This document shows, piece by piece, positions 1-10,314 of a DNA stretch of 64,000 bases (the stretch's first letter is position 1; every line of letters starts with the position of its first letter). The translations under genes were made by a program, and so were the position numbers. Source of the DNA: Roseibium algicola (lineage in GTDB: Bacteria > Pseudomonadota > Alphaproteobacteria > Rhizobiales > Stappiaceae). A model generated the notes under the pieces. The model worked only from the letters and a program-made list of their open reading frames with translations, made no database searches and was not told where the DNA came from. The stretch spans positions 3,092,501-3,156,500 of the forward strand of contig NZ_CP019630.1 of NCBI RefSeq assembly GCF_001999245.1, written 5' to 3'.

Positions 1-454
1 TTGCACCGTCGTAGGGGCAGTCGGTTACGCAAGAGACATAGCCGCGAACCGGGATGCCGTCCTCATGTGCCTTTTCCAGAAGCGGCTTGAAGCGTTCGAT
101 GCTTTCGGCAACCGAGCAATTGATGTTCTTTCTGGAAAAGCCTTCCGAGGCGGAGCCGAAAATGGCGACTTCATCTGCCGACACCTTCTTGGCGGCCGTA
201 TAACCCTTCACATTGGGTGTCAGCACCGCATAGGTCACGGACGGATGCCGGTAGATGCCTTCCATCACCTCCTGAGCGTCGGCCATCTGCGGTACCCATT
301 TCGGACTGACGAAACTGGTCACCTCGATCTTGCGGAAGCCGCAGGCAGAAAGCCGGTCCACGAGGTCGATCTTCTGGGCCGTCGGCACAAAGGTTTTCTC
401 GTTCTGCAGACCGTCGCGCGGGCCCATTTCAAACAGGGTGACGAATTCAGACAT
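1..454 (-). CDS. mvaB: Hydroxymethylglutaryl-CoA lyase (partial, C-terminus beyond window start)
   Basis: This enzyme cleaves HMG-CoA to acetoacetate and acetyl-CoA, the last step of leucine/isovalerate catabolism. The ATG at 454 gives an N-terminus reading MSEFVTLFEMGPRDGLQNEK; the RDGLQNE motif is the signature start of the HMG-CoA lyase TIM barrel (DRE-TIM family) and carries the catalytic Arg and metal-binding Asp. About 151 residues are visible, through a VRGYVSCV strand; the rest, including the catalytic-Cys loop, lies outside. It is the last visible gene of the operon that starts with tetR at 7779, 117 bp after the acyl-CoA synthetase. A methylglutaconyl-CoA hydratase may follow outside the window. 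Confidence 0.93.
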   Translation of the reverse strand, partial: MSEFVTLFEMGPRDGLQNEKTFVPTAQKIDLVDRLSACGFRKIEVTSFVSPKWVPQMADAQEVMEGIYRHPSVTYAVLTPNVKGYTAAKKVSADEVAIFGSASEGFSRKNINCSVAESIERFKPLLEKAHEDGIPVRGYVSCVTDCPYDGA

Positions 455-571
455 GTTTTCTTCTCTAGCTTCTCGTGAGGCCTAAAGGTGAGGCCGGTTC
501 TTCGCTGCGCTTCGTCCGGGGACGGCACCAGGCAAATCGCGGAGGCATTCGTTAAACGGTGTTTGACACGA

Positions 572-2203
572 TCACTCTTCCTGCTCTGCTCGTGCGCGCA
601 GTTCACGGCGGATGACCTTGCCGGTAGTGGTCAGTGGCAGGGCGTCGACAAAAGCGACTTCGCGCGGATACTCGTGGGCTGCAAGGCGCGTCTTGACGAA
701 GTCGGCGATTTCCCCGGCAAGTTTGTCGGTCGGTTCAATGCCGTTTTTCAAGACGATGTACGCCTTGACGATCTCCGTGCGCTGGCTGTCGGGCTTGCCG
801 ACGACACCGGCCATGGCGACCGCCGGGTGCTTGATCAGGCAATCCTCGATCTCTCCCGGGCCGATGCGGTAGCCTGATGACGTGATGACGTCGTCATCCC
901 GTCCGACGAAGCGGATCCACCCGGTGTCGTCCTTGATGCCCGTGTCGCCCGTCAACAGCCAGTCGCCCGCAAATTTCTTTTTCGTCGCTTCCATGTTGTT
1001 CCAGTAGTTCAGGAACATCACAGGATCAGGACGTTTGACGGCAATGTTGCCGAGTGATCCGGCAGGCAGTTCCTCGCCCGTGTCGCTGACGACGCTGACA
1101 TCATGACCCGGAACCGGGCGGCCCATGATGCCGGGGCGCGCTTCCATCAGTCTGGCGCAACTGGAAACGATCATGTTGCACTCGGTCTGGCCGTAGAATT
1201 CATTGATCGTCAGGCCGAATGTGCGGCGGCCCCAGTCGATCAGCTCCGCTCCGAGTGTCTCGCCACCGGAGGCAACGGACCGCAGGGTGAATTGCCAGCG
1301 GTTTTCCGGGGTTTCTACCTGTCGCATCATCTTCAGCGCGGTTGGCGGCAGGAAGGTGTTGCGGATCTTCTGGTCCTGCAGCAGCTGGAAGGCTGCTTCA
1401 GCGGTGAACTTTCTGAACCGGCACGCTACCACGGGCACACCCAGGAAGAGCGCGGGCATCAGAACGTCGAGCAGGCCGCCGATCCAGGCCCAGTCGGCCG
1501 GAGTCCAGATCCTGTCACCCGGCTGGCCAAGAAGATCATGGCTCATCTCGACGCCCGGCAGATGGCCGAGCAGCACCCGGTGGCCGTGCAGGGCGCCCTT
1601 GGGCTGTCCGGTGGTGCCGGAGGTGTAGATGATGATTGCCGGGTCATCGGGGCCTGTGTCGAAGGGGTGGAATGTGCCTTCGTGTCCAGCCATGTGATGA
1701 TGGAGGCTTTCTGCCCCCGGGACGTCTTCATCTGCACAAAGGACGGTCGTCAGTTCCGGCAACCGGTCACGGATGGCCGCCAGTTTGGCATCGCCGCTTG
1801 CATCCGTGATCACCGCCTTCGCGCCGGAATCCTTCAGCCGATACTCAAGTGCTTCTTCACCGAACAGGGTGAAAAGCGGAATGGTGATCGCGCCGAGTTT
1901 CAGGGCCGCAATATGGGCAAAGGCGGTTTCGGGCCTTTGCGGCATCAGGACGCCGATCCGGTCTCCGGGTTGGACACCTCGGGCAGTCAGCAGGTTGGCA
2001 AGCTGATTGGAAAGCCGCCTCAGGTCGCCATAGGTGTAGCTGGTGGCGCTGCCGTCCTCGTCGGTATAGACCAGCGCCTCCCGGTTCGGCTCGCGTGCCG
2101 CCCAGTCGTCACATATGGCAACGCCGATGTTGAACCGGTCTGGGATCTCCCATCGGAACCTGCCGGACAGGTCGTCATAACTGGTGGCGTCATGCGGCAG
2201 CAT
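572..2203 (-). CDS. AMP-forming acyl-CoA synthetase
   Basis: The 543-aa protein is an ANL-superfamily acyl-CoA ligase that activates a carboxylic acid with ATP and CoA. It carries the P-loop-like signature YTSGTTGQPKGA, the NEFYGQTE motif, the TGDTG motif with its ribose-binding Asp, the hinge GRDDDVITSSGYRIGPGEIE, and the C-terminal catalytic Lys in TTTGKVIRRELR. Its length and motifs resemble ACSM/medium-chain acyl-CoA synthetases more than the longer (about 650 aa) acetoacetyl-CoA synthetases. The start overlaps mccA by 14 bp, so it is translationally coupled. Its place in the leucine operon suggests that it activates isovalerate, acetoacetate or a related branched short-chain acid; the substrate is inferred. 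Confidence 0.9.
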   Translation of the reverse strand: MLPHDATSYDDLSGRFRWEIPDRFNIGVAICDDWAAREPNREALVYTDEDGSATSYTYGDLRRLSNQLANLLTARGVQPGDRIGVLMPQRPETAFAHIAALKLGAITIPLFTLFGEEALEYRLKDSGAKAVITDASGDAKLAAIRDRLPELTTVLCADEDVPGAESLHHHMAGHEGTFHPFDTGPDDPAIIIYTSGTTGQPKGALHGHRVLLGHLPGVEMSHDLLGQPGDRIWTPADWAWIGGLLDVLMPALFLGVPVVACRFRKFTAEAAFQLLQDQKIRNTFLPPTALKMMRQVETPENRWQFTLRSVASGGETLGAELIDWGRRTFGLTINEFYGQTECNMIVSSCARLMEARPGIMGRPVPGHDVSVVSDTGEELPAGSLGNIAVKRPDPVMFLNYWNNMEATKKKFAGDWLLTGDTGIKDDTGWIRFVGRDDDVITSSGYRIGPGEIEDCLIKHPAVAMAGVVGKPDSQRTEIVKAYIVLKNGIEPTDKLAGEIADFVKTRLAAHEYPREVAFVDALPLTTTGKVIRRELRARAEQEE

Positions 2204-4184
2204 CGGCTTCCTCCGCGAGCGCCAGAAGGACGGTGCCGTCGGTTACCTGCTCGCCTTCGGCAACAAGAACCTCGCCAATGACACCGTCCCGCGGGGCTTT
2301 CAGCGTGTGTTCCATCTTCATGGCTTCCAGGATCACCAGAGGCTGGTCCTTCGTCACGGCTTCGCCTGCCTTGGCGTTCAGAACCTTCACGAGGCCGGGC
2401 ATCGGGGCGATCAGCTGATCGCCCGCGCCGCCGGCTTCCTCGTCTGCGCTGAGCGTGTCCGGCAAGGCAACCGGGAAAGCATGGCCGCCGAGGAAGACCG
2501 TCAGTCCCTTGCGGTCCTCCACCACGACCGCGCGGGCACGGTGGCCGTCACAGTCGTAGGTGATCGCACCGCCTTCAACCTTCACCAGAGCATATTCGCG
2601 TGAGCCTTCCTCCAGCTGGACCGCGAACCGCTGATGGCCGAGGGCGTGGACCTCAACGTCCCGGCGCTCGCCCGCAATTTCAAGCAGTGCGTACTGGCGC
2701 GATGCACTCCAGATCCGCCATCCGGCCAGCGTGTCGAACGGATCGTTGCCACTTGCCGGCCTGGTCAGGCCGAGCGCCGTGAGAGCGGCAAGGGCAATGG
2801 CGTCCACCGGAATGGAGGGCTCTTCTATGAGCTGGGTCAGATCCCGGTCGATGAGGCCGGTGTCGACATCGCCCGCGGCAAAACCTTCATGGCGGCACAG
2901 GGCGGCCAGAAAGCCGGCGTTGGTGACGCAGCCGGCAACTTCCGTTGCCTCAAGGCTTGCCAGCAGCTTGCCGAGTGCCGCCTGGCGGGTCGAGCCGTGG
3001 ACGATCACCTTGGCGATCATCGGATCGTAATAGGGGGTGATTTCATCTCCGGAGCGCACGCCGCTGTCGACCCGGGCGCTGTCTTCCGGCAAGGCCAGAT
3101 GCTCCAGCGTGCCGATGGCGGGCAGGAAGCCCTTCGGCGCATCTTCCGCATACAGCCGGGCTTCGAAGGCCCAGCCGTTGAAGGAAAGATCTTCCTGGCG
3201 CTTTGGCAAGGTTTCGCCGGAGGCCACGCGAAGCTGCCACTCGACCAGGTCTTCGCCGGTGATGAGCTCGGTAACCGGATGCTCGACCTGCAGCCGGGTA
3301 TTCATTTCCATGAAATAGAACCGGTCGGACCTGAGGCCTTCGGAAACGTCGGCGATGAACTCGATAGTGCCGGCGCCGGAATAGTCGATGGCCTTGGCCG
3401 CGGTCACGGCGGCTTCCCCCATGGCGCGGCGCATTTCCTCCGGCATGCCGGGGGCAGGGGCTTCCTCGATCACCTTCTGGTGGCGGCGTTGCAGCGAGCA
3501 GTCGCGCTCGAACAGATGCACGGCATTGCCGTGGCTGTCGCCGAAAACCTGAATCTCGATATGGCGCGGCTTGGTCAGGTATTTCTCGATCAGCACGCGG
3601 CCGTCGCCAAAACTCGCTTCGCCTTCGCGCTGCGCACCTTTCAGGGCGTCTGCGAAATCCTTCGGGTCATCGACCCGGCGCATGCCTTTGCCACCACCGC
3701 CGGCACGCGCCTTGATCAGCACTGGATAGCCGATCCGGTCGGCCTGCTCCTTCAGGAAGTCCGCGTCCTGGTTCTCGCCGTGATATCCGGGCACCACCGG
3801 CACTCCGGCCTTTTCCATCAGCGCCTTGGCGGCATCCTTCAGGCCCATTGCGCGGATGGAAGAGGCGCTCGGGCCGATGAAGGCTATGCCGGCCCTGTCG
3901 AGGGCGTCGACGAAATCCGGATTTTCCGACAGGAAGCCGTAGCCCGGATGCACGGCTTCGGCGCCACTCAGCTTGCAGGCTTCGATGATCTTGTCAGCCT
4001 TCAGATAGCTTTCCGAGACCGGTGCCGGTCCAATACGGAAAGCCTCGTCGGCCATGGCAACGTGCTTGGCCCTGGCGTCCGCATCGGAATAGACCGCAAC
4101 GGTCTTGATGCCGAGCTTCTTGGCCGTTGCCATCACCCGGCAGGCAATCTCGCCGCGGTTGGCAATGAGGATCTTCTTGAACAT
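2190..4184 (-). CDS. mccA: Methylcrotonoyl-CoA carboxylase, biotin-containing alpha subunit
   Basis: This subunit carboxylates its biotin with ATP and bicarbonate; the beta subunit then transfers the carboxyl group to 3-methylcrotonyl-CoA in leucine breakdown. The 664-aa protein has an N-terminal biotin carboxylase domain (ANRGEIACRV at the start, the ATP-grasp loop KARAGGGGKGMR, EMNTRLQVEH) and a C-terminal biotinyl domain with EAMKMEHT, where K623 is the biotinylated lysine. Propionyl-CoA carboxylase is the main alternative. The flanking mccB, mvaB and synthetase favour methylcrotonyl-CoA. It lies 3 bp after the 109-aa unknown and overlaps the synthetase gene. Confidence 0.93.
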   Translation of the reverse strand: MFKKILIANRGEIACRVMATAKKLGIKTVAVYSDADARAKHVAMADEAFRIGPAPVSESYLKADKIIEACKLSGAEAVHPGYGFLSENPDFVDALDRAGIAFIGPSASSIRAMGLKDAAKALMEKAGVPVVPGYHGENQDADFLKEQADRIGYPVLIKARAGGGGKGMRRVDDPKDFADALKGAQREGEASFGDGRVLIEKYLTKPRHIEIQVFGDSHGNAVHLFERDCSLQRRHQKVIEEAPAPGMPEEMRRAMGEAAVTAAKAIDYSGAGTIEFIADVSEGLRSDRFYFMEMNTRLQVEHPVTELITGEDLVEWQLRVASGETLPKRQEDLSFNGWAFEARLYAEDAPKGFLPAIGTLEHLALPEDSARVDSGVRSGDEITPYYDPMIAKVIVHGSTRQAALGKLLASLEATEVAGCVTNAGFLAALCRHEGFAAGDVDTGLIDRDLTQLIEEPSIPVDAIALAALTALGLTRPASGNDPFDTLAGWRIWSASRQYALLEIAGERRDVEVHALGHQRFAVQLEEGSREYALVKVEGGAITYDCDGHRARAVVVEDRKGLTVFLGGHAFPVALPDTLSADEEAGGAGDQLIAPMPGLVKVLNAKAGEAVTKDQPLVILEAMKMEHTLKAPRDGVIGEVLVAEGEQVTDGTVLLALAEEADAAA

Positions 4185-4187
4185 TTC

Positions 4188-4517
4188 TCAGTTCTCCTCC
4201 CAGGGAGTGACTAGTGCGCCGGGGGTATCGGCAGTTCGGTCCGGAGCAAGATCCGGCATATGTTGTATGGGCAGCTCGCTGAACACCGTGATGGAGTTCC
4301 GGCTCCCGTCGGCAAGGAGCGCGCTTCGTCCGGTTGCCAGCACGCTCACCTTCAGGCCGCCGACGGAGAGGGTGTCGCCCTTGTCGATATTGCCTTCGTC
4401 GAGCGCAACCAGAATGGCGGTCAGGGGCTGCGTCAGCTGTATGTCGGGATGCTGGTCACGGAACGCTGCTTCGATATCCGGGCCGCATTCCACCATCGAG
4501 CGGACTTCACCCTTCAT
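4188..4517 (-). CDS. Conserved-looking 109-aa protein of unknown function in the liu operon
   Basis: I do not recognise a family. The protein starts [14 protein letters not shown] and is acidic, with no signal peptide or membrane segment. Its centre is rich in short beta-like stretches ([27 protein letters not shown]), followed by a proline/aspartate-rich tail ([13 protein letters not shown]). The ATG at 4517 overlaps the end of the macrodomain gene by 11 bp, and the stop is 3 bp before mccA, so it is embedded in the operon. A longer frame exists to 4574, but that part overlaps the macrodomain gene and has no ribosome-binding site. Its position suggests a role tied to the macrodomain and ASCH neighbours or to MCC, but nothing in the sequence proves it. 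Confidence 0.7.
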   Translation of the reverse strand: MKGEVRSMVECGPDIEAAFRDQHPDIQLTQPLTAILVALDEGNIDKGDTLSVGGLKVSVLATGRSALLADGSRNSITVFSELPIQHMPDLAPDRTADTPGALVTPWEEN

Positions 4518-5028
4518 GAGGTTTCCTCCCGAGTGCTGCCAGAAGATGGGCATGGTTTGCCTCGTCGAAGGCAACCAGTGTGACGGTTTCGATTTCCGGC
4601 AGGTCCCCCAGAACCCGTTTGACAGTTTCCACCGCGACCGACGCGGCGCTGCCGGCCGGATAGCCGTAAATGCCGGTGGAAATGGCCGGGAAGGCTATGC
4701 TTCTGCAGCCGGTTTCTGCCGCAAGACGCAGGCTGGTTTCATAACAGGAGGCAAGAAGGTCCGCTTCGCCCAACGTGCCGCCTTTCCAGACGGGGCCGAC
4801 CGTGTGGATGACGTGACGGGCGGGCAGGCGGTAGCCACTGGTGATCTTTGCGTTGCCTGTTTCACAGCCGTTAAGCGTCCTGCATTCGGCCAGGAGCTCC
4901 GGACCTGCCGCACGGTGGATCGCCCCGTCGACACCGCCGCCGCCGAGCAGCGACGAGTTGGCCGCGTTGACGATGGCATCCACGTCGAGCCGGGTGATGT
5001 CGCCTATGTGTGTCTCGATCCTGCTCAC
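4507..5028 (-). CDS. Macrodomain protein (MacroD/YmdB-type ADP-ribose/O-acyl-ADP-ribose hydrolase)
   Basis: The 173-aa protein is a stand-alone macrodomain. The signatures are [34 protein letters not shown] (NAAN and the glycine-rich ADP-ribose loop), VIHTVGPVW, and the second phosphate loop [15 protein letters not shown]. Family members remove ADP-ribose from acidic side chains and hydrolyse O-acetyl-ADP-ribose made by sirtuins. The start is GTG at 5028, in a GTGA overlap with the stop of the ASCH gene, so translation is coupled. Lying between mccB and mccA is unusual; a link with acyl-ADP-ribose metabolism is only inferred. Confidence 0.9.
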   Translation of the reverse strand: MSRIETHIGDITRLDVDAIVNAANSSLLGGGGVDGAIHRAAGPELLAECRTLNGCETGNAKITSGYRLPARHVIHTVGPVWKGGTLGEADLLASCYETSLRLAAETGCRSIAFPAISTGIYGYPAGSAASVAVETVKRVLGDLPEIETVTLVAFDEANHAHLLAALGRKPHEG

Positions 5029-5450
5029 GGCTTGAGCTCAGGCTGCAGATCTTCAACAACCTTGAAGCGCTCGCAGACAAGGTCCATTTCCGGGTCAAAT
5101 CCGCCGTTGCGTTCAAAGAAGACCTGATGGTCCCTGCGCCAGCCGGCGAGGTCATCATTCTCGCCTTCCGCCAGGGCGAAGTCTTCCCCGACATCGCAGA
5201 AGCGCACGACGGACACTTCCAGTGTTTCGATCACCAGCGCGGGGGTGTCGTCCCAGTTCAGTGCAATGTCCCGCCGTCCATGAACGGGCAGGACCTCATC
5301 ACCGTCCTCATAGCTCTGCAAGGCACCGCATGTGGCGGTTTTCCTGCCGGCGCGCACAAGGGCGATGAGCTGGGCACACAGGTCCGCATTGTCGCCGAAC
5401 TTGAAGGTTTCGGCGCCGGGGTATCTTGCTTTCAGCTCGTCGATGGACAT
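5025..5450 (-). CDS. ASCH-domain protein
   Basis: The 141-aa protein looks like a stand-alone ASCH fold, a beta-barrel related to PUA domains and thought to bind RNA or nucleotides; some members are N4-acetylcytidine amidohydrolases or RNases. Visible features are the [11 protein letters not shown] segment (the GxKxxT/S-type motif after the first helix), the strand [30 protein letters not shown], and an acidic [17 protein letters not shown] segment followed by a Glu-rich end. The start ATG at 5450 lies 4 bp after the mccB stop, and its stop overlaps the GTG of the macrodomain gene. Assignment rests on motif pattern and length. Confidence 0.8.
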   Translation of the reverse strand: MSIDELKARYPGAETFKFGDNADLCAQLIALVRAGRKTATCGALQSYEDGDEVLPVHGRRDIALNWDDTPALVIETLEVSVVRFCDVGEDFALAEGENDDLAGWRRDHQVFFERNGGFDPEMDLVCERFKVVEDLQPELKP

Positions 5451-5454
5451 CGGA

Positions 5455-7062
<1,608 letters not shown>

Positions 7063-7137
7063 GTCACCCGGTCTCCCTTGGATCAACCTTGTGGACGGTC
7101 GATTGAGTTCAGTTGCTTGCTCCCCACGCGTCCGGTT

Positions 7138-7779
7138 TCACGCCTGAGGGGCCGGAATGTGTTGGTTCCCCGGCGCAACGGCCTTGCGCGCCAGGTCCAG
7201 GTAGATCTCTTCGATATCCAGTTTCGACAGGCGGCCGCCTTGGCGGTACCAGCTCGGAATGCCAGTCAGCATGGCGATGATCGCGCGGGTGGCGACCCTC
7301 GGTTCGCGTACGCTGTAGCGACCTTCAGCGGAGCCGGTTTCCAGAATACCCGTCAGGATGCCCTCGTAGCGACGGCGCTCGGCTTCGACGATGTCGAAGT
7401 TGTCCGGTTCGAGATTTCGCAGTTCCATGTAGGAAATGAACACCTCGTCCGCCCGTTCCAGGTGATAGCGGATGTGAAAGCGGACAAAACGCTCCAGCGG
7501 GTCCATGTCAGCCGGAAAAGCCGCTTCGTCCCAGGCAGCAAGGAGTTCGCCCATGTGGGCGAGCATCAGGTCCTTCAGGATGTCCTGCTTGGTCGGAAAA
7601 TGGTTGTAGAGCGCGCCTGGCTGAACGCCGACATCGGCGGCGATTTCGCGCATGGAGACAGCGGCATAACCGTTGGCGGCAAAGCGTTTCAGGGCTGCCT
7701 TGCGCACACGTGCGGCAGTCTCCTGGCCTTTCGCGCCCGTTCTGGATCGGCTTTGCGGTCTTGCGGCTGCACTTGCCAT
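7138..7779 (-). CDS. TetR-family repressor, probable regulator of the liu operon
   Basis: The 213-aa protein has a basic N-terminal tail and a TetR helix-turn-helix (about residues 20-70: ALKRFAANGYAAVSMREIAADVGVQPGALYNHFPTKQDIL), then an all-helical ligand-binding domain. It is the first gene of the minus-strand operon running into mccB-mccA-mvaB, and a perfect 20-bp palindrome lies 26-45 bp upstream of its ATG, as expected for autoregulation. TetR-type LiuQ proteins and MerR-type LiuR proteins are known regulators of leucine catabolism in proteobacteria. An acyl-CoA intermediate as ligand is inferred. AGGGAGA precedes the ATG. Confidence 0.88.
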   Translation of the reverse strand: MASAAARPQSRSRTGAKGQETAARVRKAALKRFAANGYAAVSMREIAADVGVQPGALYNHFPTKQDILKDLMLAHMGELLAAWDEAAFPADMDPLERFVRFHIRYHLERADEVFISYMELRNLEPDNFDIVEAERRRYEGILTGILETGSAEGRYSVREPRVATRAIIAMLTGIPSWYRQGGRLSKLDIEEIYLDLARKAVAPGNQHIPAPQA

Positions 7780-7804
7780 CTTGTTTCTCCCTATTGCAAA
7801 AAAT

Positions 7805-7824
7805 AAATGAACGTTCGTTCATTT
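7805..7824. promoter_or_regulatory. Perfect palindromic operator upstream of tetR
   Basis: The sequence is AAATGAACG-TT-CGTTCATTT: two perfect 9-bp arms separated by TT. It sits just upstream of the tetR start and near the likely minus-strand promoter. This is the size and symmetry of a TetR-family site, so it is the probable operator for the adjacent regulator and, through it, for the mcc operon. It could also affect the divergent ppk2 gene. Confidence 0.75.
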
Positions 7825-8001
7825 GCAAGGGTAATTTGAGTGCGAAAGCGTTGCTGCTAGAAAGAATGACAGGGGAACAGGCGCGACTGTCAAAAAACTT
7901 TCATGGATAACCTGTTCACAGTCCTTGGGCATTCTGCGTCCGGTTGAATGCGCTGACGAACCTGGGCGTACCTCCGGGATGTATTTCAAAGGAACCGATT
8001 G

Positions 8002-8910
8002 ATGACCGAAGAAAGTGCAAAAACCTGGGTTGAAGCGGAATGGGCAGACAGCCTGGACGAAGAGCTGGAGATGGAGATCGACGATTTTCTCGTCGCCAAG
8101 GATCTCGCCTTCATCTCCGCGAAGAAGCACAAGTCGACCATCGACCGGAACACCTATTTCCACGAGTTGCTGCGTCTGCAGGCCGAACTGGTGAAGCTGC
8201 AGGACTGGGTGCAGCATACCGGTGAGAAGATCGTGATCATCTTCGAGGGGCGCGACGCTGCCGGCAAGGGCGGGGTCATCAAACGCATTGCGCAAAGGCT
8301 CAATCCGCGTGTCGCCCGTGTCGTGGCGCTGCCGGCACCAACCGACCGTGAAAAGACCCAGTGGTACTTCCAGCGCTACGTACCGCATCTGCCGGCCGCC
8401 GGAGAAATGGTGCTGTTCGACCGCTCCTGGTACAACCGCTCCGGCGTCGAGCGCGTCATGGGCTTTGCCAGCGATAGCCAGGTGGAGGAGTTCTTCCACG
8501 ATGTGCCGGAATTCGAGCGCATGATCGTGCGCTCCGGCGTGCGGCTGATCAAATACTGGTTCTCCATCACGGATGAAGAACAGCAGCTGCGCTTCCTGAT
8601 GCGCATCCACGATCCGCTGAAGCAGTGGAAACTGTCGCCGATGGATCTGGAATCCCGCGTGCGCTGGGAGGATTACACCAAGGCCAAGGAAGAAACCTTC
8701 GAGCGGACCAATATTCCCGAAGCACCCTGGTTCATCGTGGAAGGCAACGACAAGAAGCAGGCGCGCCTCAACTGCATCAGCCACCTCCTGTCGATGATCC
8801 CTTACGAAGATATCCCGCACGACCCGATCAAGCTGCCGGAACGGGTCTACAATTCCGATTATGAGCGCAAGGTCCTGCCGGAGCATCTCTACGTGCCGGA
8901 GAAATTCTGA
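8002..8910 (+). CDS. ppk2: Polyphosphate kinase 2 family protein
   Basis: PPK2 enzymes move phosphate between polyphosphate and nucleotides, typically making ATP or GTP from NDPs. The 302-aa protein is a single-domain (class I type) PPK2 with Walker A GRDAAGKGG, the lid region ALPAPTDREKTQWYFQRYVPHLP, and Walker B VLFDRSWYNRSGVE. The acidic N-terminus (LDEELEMEIDDF) is common in the family. ATG at 8002 follows AAGGA at 8 nt; the TTG directly before it is too close to the ribosome-binding site. It is monocistronic and divergent from tetR. Confidence 0.93.
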   Translation: MTEESAKTWVEAEWADSLDEELEMEIDDFLVAKDLAFISAKKHKSTIDRNTYFHELLRLQAELVKLQDWVQHTGEKIVIIFEGRDAAGKGGVIKRIAQRLNPRVARVVALPAPTDREKTQWYFQRYVPHLPAAGEMVLFDRSWYNRSGVERVMGFASDSQVEEFFHDVPEFERMIVRSGVRLIKYWFSITDEEQQLRFLMRIHDPLKQWKLSPMDLESRVRWEDYTKAKEETFERTNIPEAPWFIVEGNDKKQARLNCISHLLSMIPYEDIPHDPIKLPERVYNSDYERKVLPEHLYVPEKF

Positions 8911-8980
8911 GCCGGGACAGTGCTCCCTTCACGGGCGCGGCGCTGCTGTGTGAAATCACGGCGAAAGACCTCCGATGTCT

Positions 8981-9009
8981 CCCCGGATCTCCGCTACGCT
9001 TGTCCGGGG
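8981..9009. repeat. Intergenic palindromic repeat, copy 1
   Basis: CCCCGGA and TCCGGGG arms flank a 15-nt centre (TCTCCGCTACGCTTG). The inverse of this element recurs at 22978-23006, with 13 of 15 centre bases conserved. It lies in the 263-bp gap between ppk2 and the Gfo/Idh gene, which otherwise shows no gene. This is a REP-like extragenic palindrome. Confidence 0.7.
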
Positions 9010-9173
9010 GGCGATGTTGGTGTGACTGCTGCCCGCGTCCAGCCGATGAGGCCGGATTCAAATCAGCTTTTCACCAGCGAGCAGGCCTTTCTCCGGCCTT
9101 TCTGCCCTTGCGGAGTTAAATCGTTTTATGTCATCTGGCGTGCGTACCTCAAAATCATGGGAAGGATGCCGGC

Positions 9174-10181
9174 ATGACGGAAAAGACTATCAGGTGGGGG
9201 ATCGTTTCGACCGCGAAAATCGGTCTTGATAAGGTCATTCCGGGCATCCAGCGGTCGAAGACCGGCACCGCCTATGCGATTGCTTCGCGAGATCTCGACC
9301 GGGCAAAGGAAGCGGCGAGGGGTCTCGGCATCGAGAAGGCCTATGGATCATACGAGGAGCTGCTCGCAGATCCGGAGATCGACGCGATCTACAATCCGCT
9401 GCCCAACCACATGCACGTGCCCGTGACGATCCAGGCGGTGAACGCGGGCAAGCACGTGCTTTGCGAAAAGCCGGTCGCGCTGAATGCCGACGAGGCAAAG
9501 CAGCTTCTGGATCTGCCGAAGGACAAGCTGGTTGCCGAAGGCTTCATGGTTCGGGCGCACCCGCAGTGGATCAAGGCGCGCGAGATCGTGCGGTCCGGTG
9601 ATCTGGGGGAGCTGAAAGCGATCCAGACCTTCTTCAGCTACTACAACGATGACCCGGGCAACATCCGCAACAAGGCGGATATCGGCGGGGGTGCGCTGCT
9701 CGACATCGGTTGCTACACGATGCTGGCCGGCCGGTATTTCTTCGATGCCGAACCTCAGCGGGTCGTTTCGCTGATCGACCGGGATCCCGCCTTCGGCACC
9801 GACCGCATGACCAGTGCCCTGCTCGACTTCGGCAATAACCGGCATCTCAACTTCACCGTCTCGACCCAGCTGACACCTTATCAACGCATTCATCTGGTCG
9901 GTACGAAGAAGCGGCTGGAAATCGTCATTCCTTTCAACGCGCCGCAGGGCGAAGCTGTTCAGATCCGGCTTGACGACGGTTCGCTGCTCGGCGATGCGGC
10001 GATGCAGTCGGATATCATCGCGCCTTGCGATCAATATGCCGAACTGGCGGACGTGTTTGGCCGGGCGATCACCGGTGAAGCGCCGCTTCCTTATGGCGCG
10101 GAAGATGCCGTCCAGAACATGAAGATCCTCGACGCCATCTTCGCGTCGGCCGAAAAGGATGGCTGGGTCAGTATCGGCTAA
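9174..10181 (+). CDS. Gfo/Idh/MocA-family oxidoreductase
   Basis: The 335-aa protein is an NAD(P)-dependent dehydrogenase of sugar- or cyclitol-like substrates. It has an N-terminal Rossmann fold (RWGIVSTAKIGLDKVIPGI) and the family signature HVLCEKPVALNADEA, with the conserved EKP lysine. The C-terminal alpha/beta domain contains DIGGGALLDIGCYTM, with the usual His of the catalytic region replaced by Cys, as in many GFO-type members. Substrate cannot be read from the sequence. It stands alone, with a hairpin terminator behind it at 10215. Confidence 0.88.
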   Translation: MTEKTIRWGIVSTAKIGLDKVIPGIQRSKTGTAYAIASRDLDRAKEAARGLGIEKAYGSYEELLADPEIDAIYNPLPNHMHVPVTIQAVNAGKHVLCEKPVALNADEAKQLLDLPKDKLVAEGFMVRAHPQWIKAREIVRSGDLGELKAIQTFFSYYNDDPGNIRNKADIGGGALLDIGCYTMLAGRYFFDAEPQRVVSLIDRDPAFGTDRMTSALLDFGNNRHLNFTVSTQLTPYQRIHLVGTKKRLEIVIPFNAPQGEAVQIRLDDGSLLGDAAMQSDIIAPCDQYAELADVFGRAITGEAPLPYGAEDAVQNMKILDAIFASAEKDGWVSIG

Positions 10182-10214
10182 GCCGTTCGCTCACCCTGCC
10201 TCCCGCAAAGCCAG

Positions 10215-10244
10215 GTCCCGGCCCCAAGCCGGGACTTGTTTATT
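10215..10244 (+). terminator. Hairpin terminator after the Gfo/Idh gene
   Basis: GTCCCGGC, a 5-nt loop (CCCAA), then GCCGGGAC, followed by a T-rich stretch (TTGTTTATTG). It lies 34 bp after the stop of the Gfo/Idh gene and before the convergent metallo-hydrolase gene. Confidence 0.65.
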
Positions 10245-10314
10245 GAGGAGACCGCGGGGCAAAGGCCTGCGCAGCCACGAAAGGACTTGGCGTGGTTGAA
10301 AAGTCGCCTTGTGT

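Noticed and set aside
499..530. Possible degraded copy of the REP-like palindrome after the acyl-CoA synthetase gene
   Set aside because: It shares only part of the centre and one arm (CTTCGTCCGGGG); the matching first arm is incomplete, so it is not counted as a copy.
2634..4214. Long open frame antisense to mccA (about 526 codons)
   Set aside because: It lies fully opposite a clear biotin carboxylase gene, has low-complexity G/A/H/D-rich composition and no ribosome-binding site. High-GC genes often leave such antisense frames.
4188..5450. DarTG-like toxin-antitoxin reading of the macrodomain and its neighbours
   Set aside because: No DarT-type ADP-ribosyltransferase is present. The 109-aa protein lacks such a fold, and the macrodomain is of the MacroD/YmdB type in a metabolic operon.
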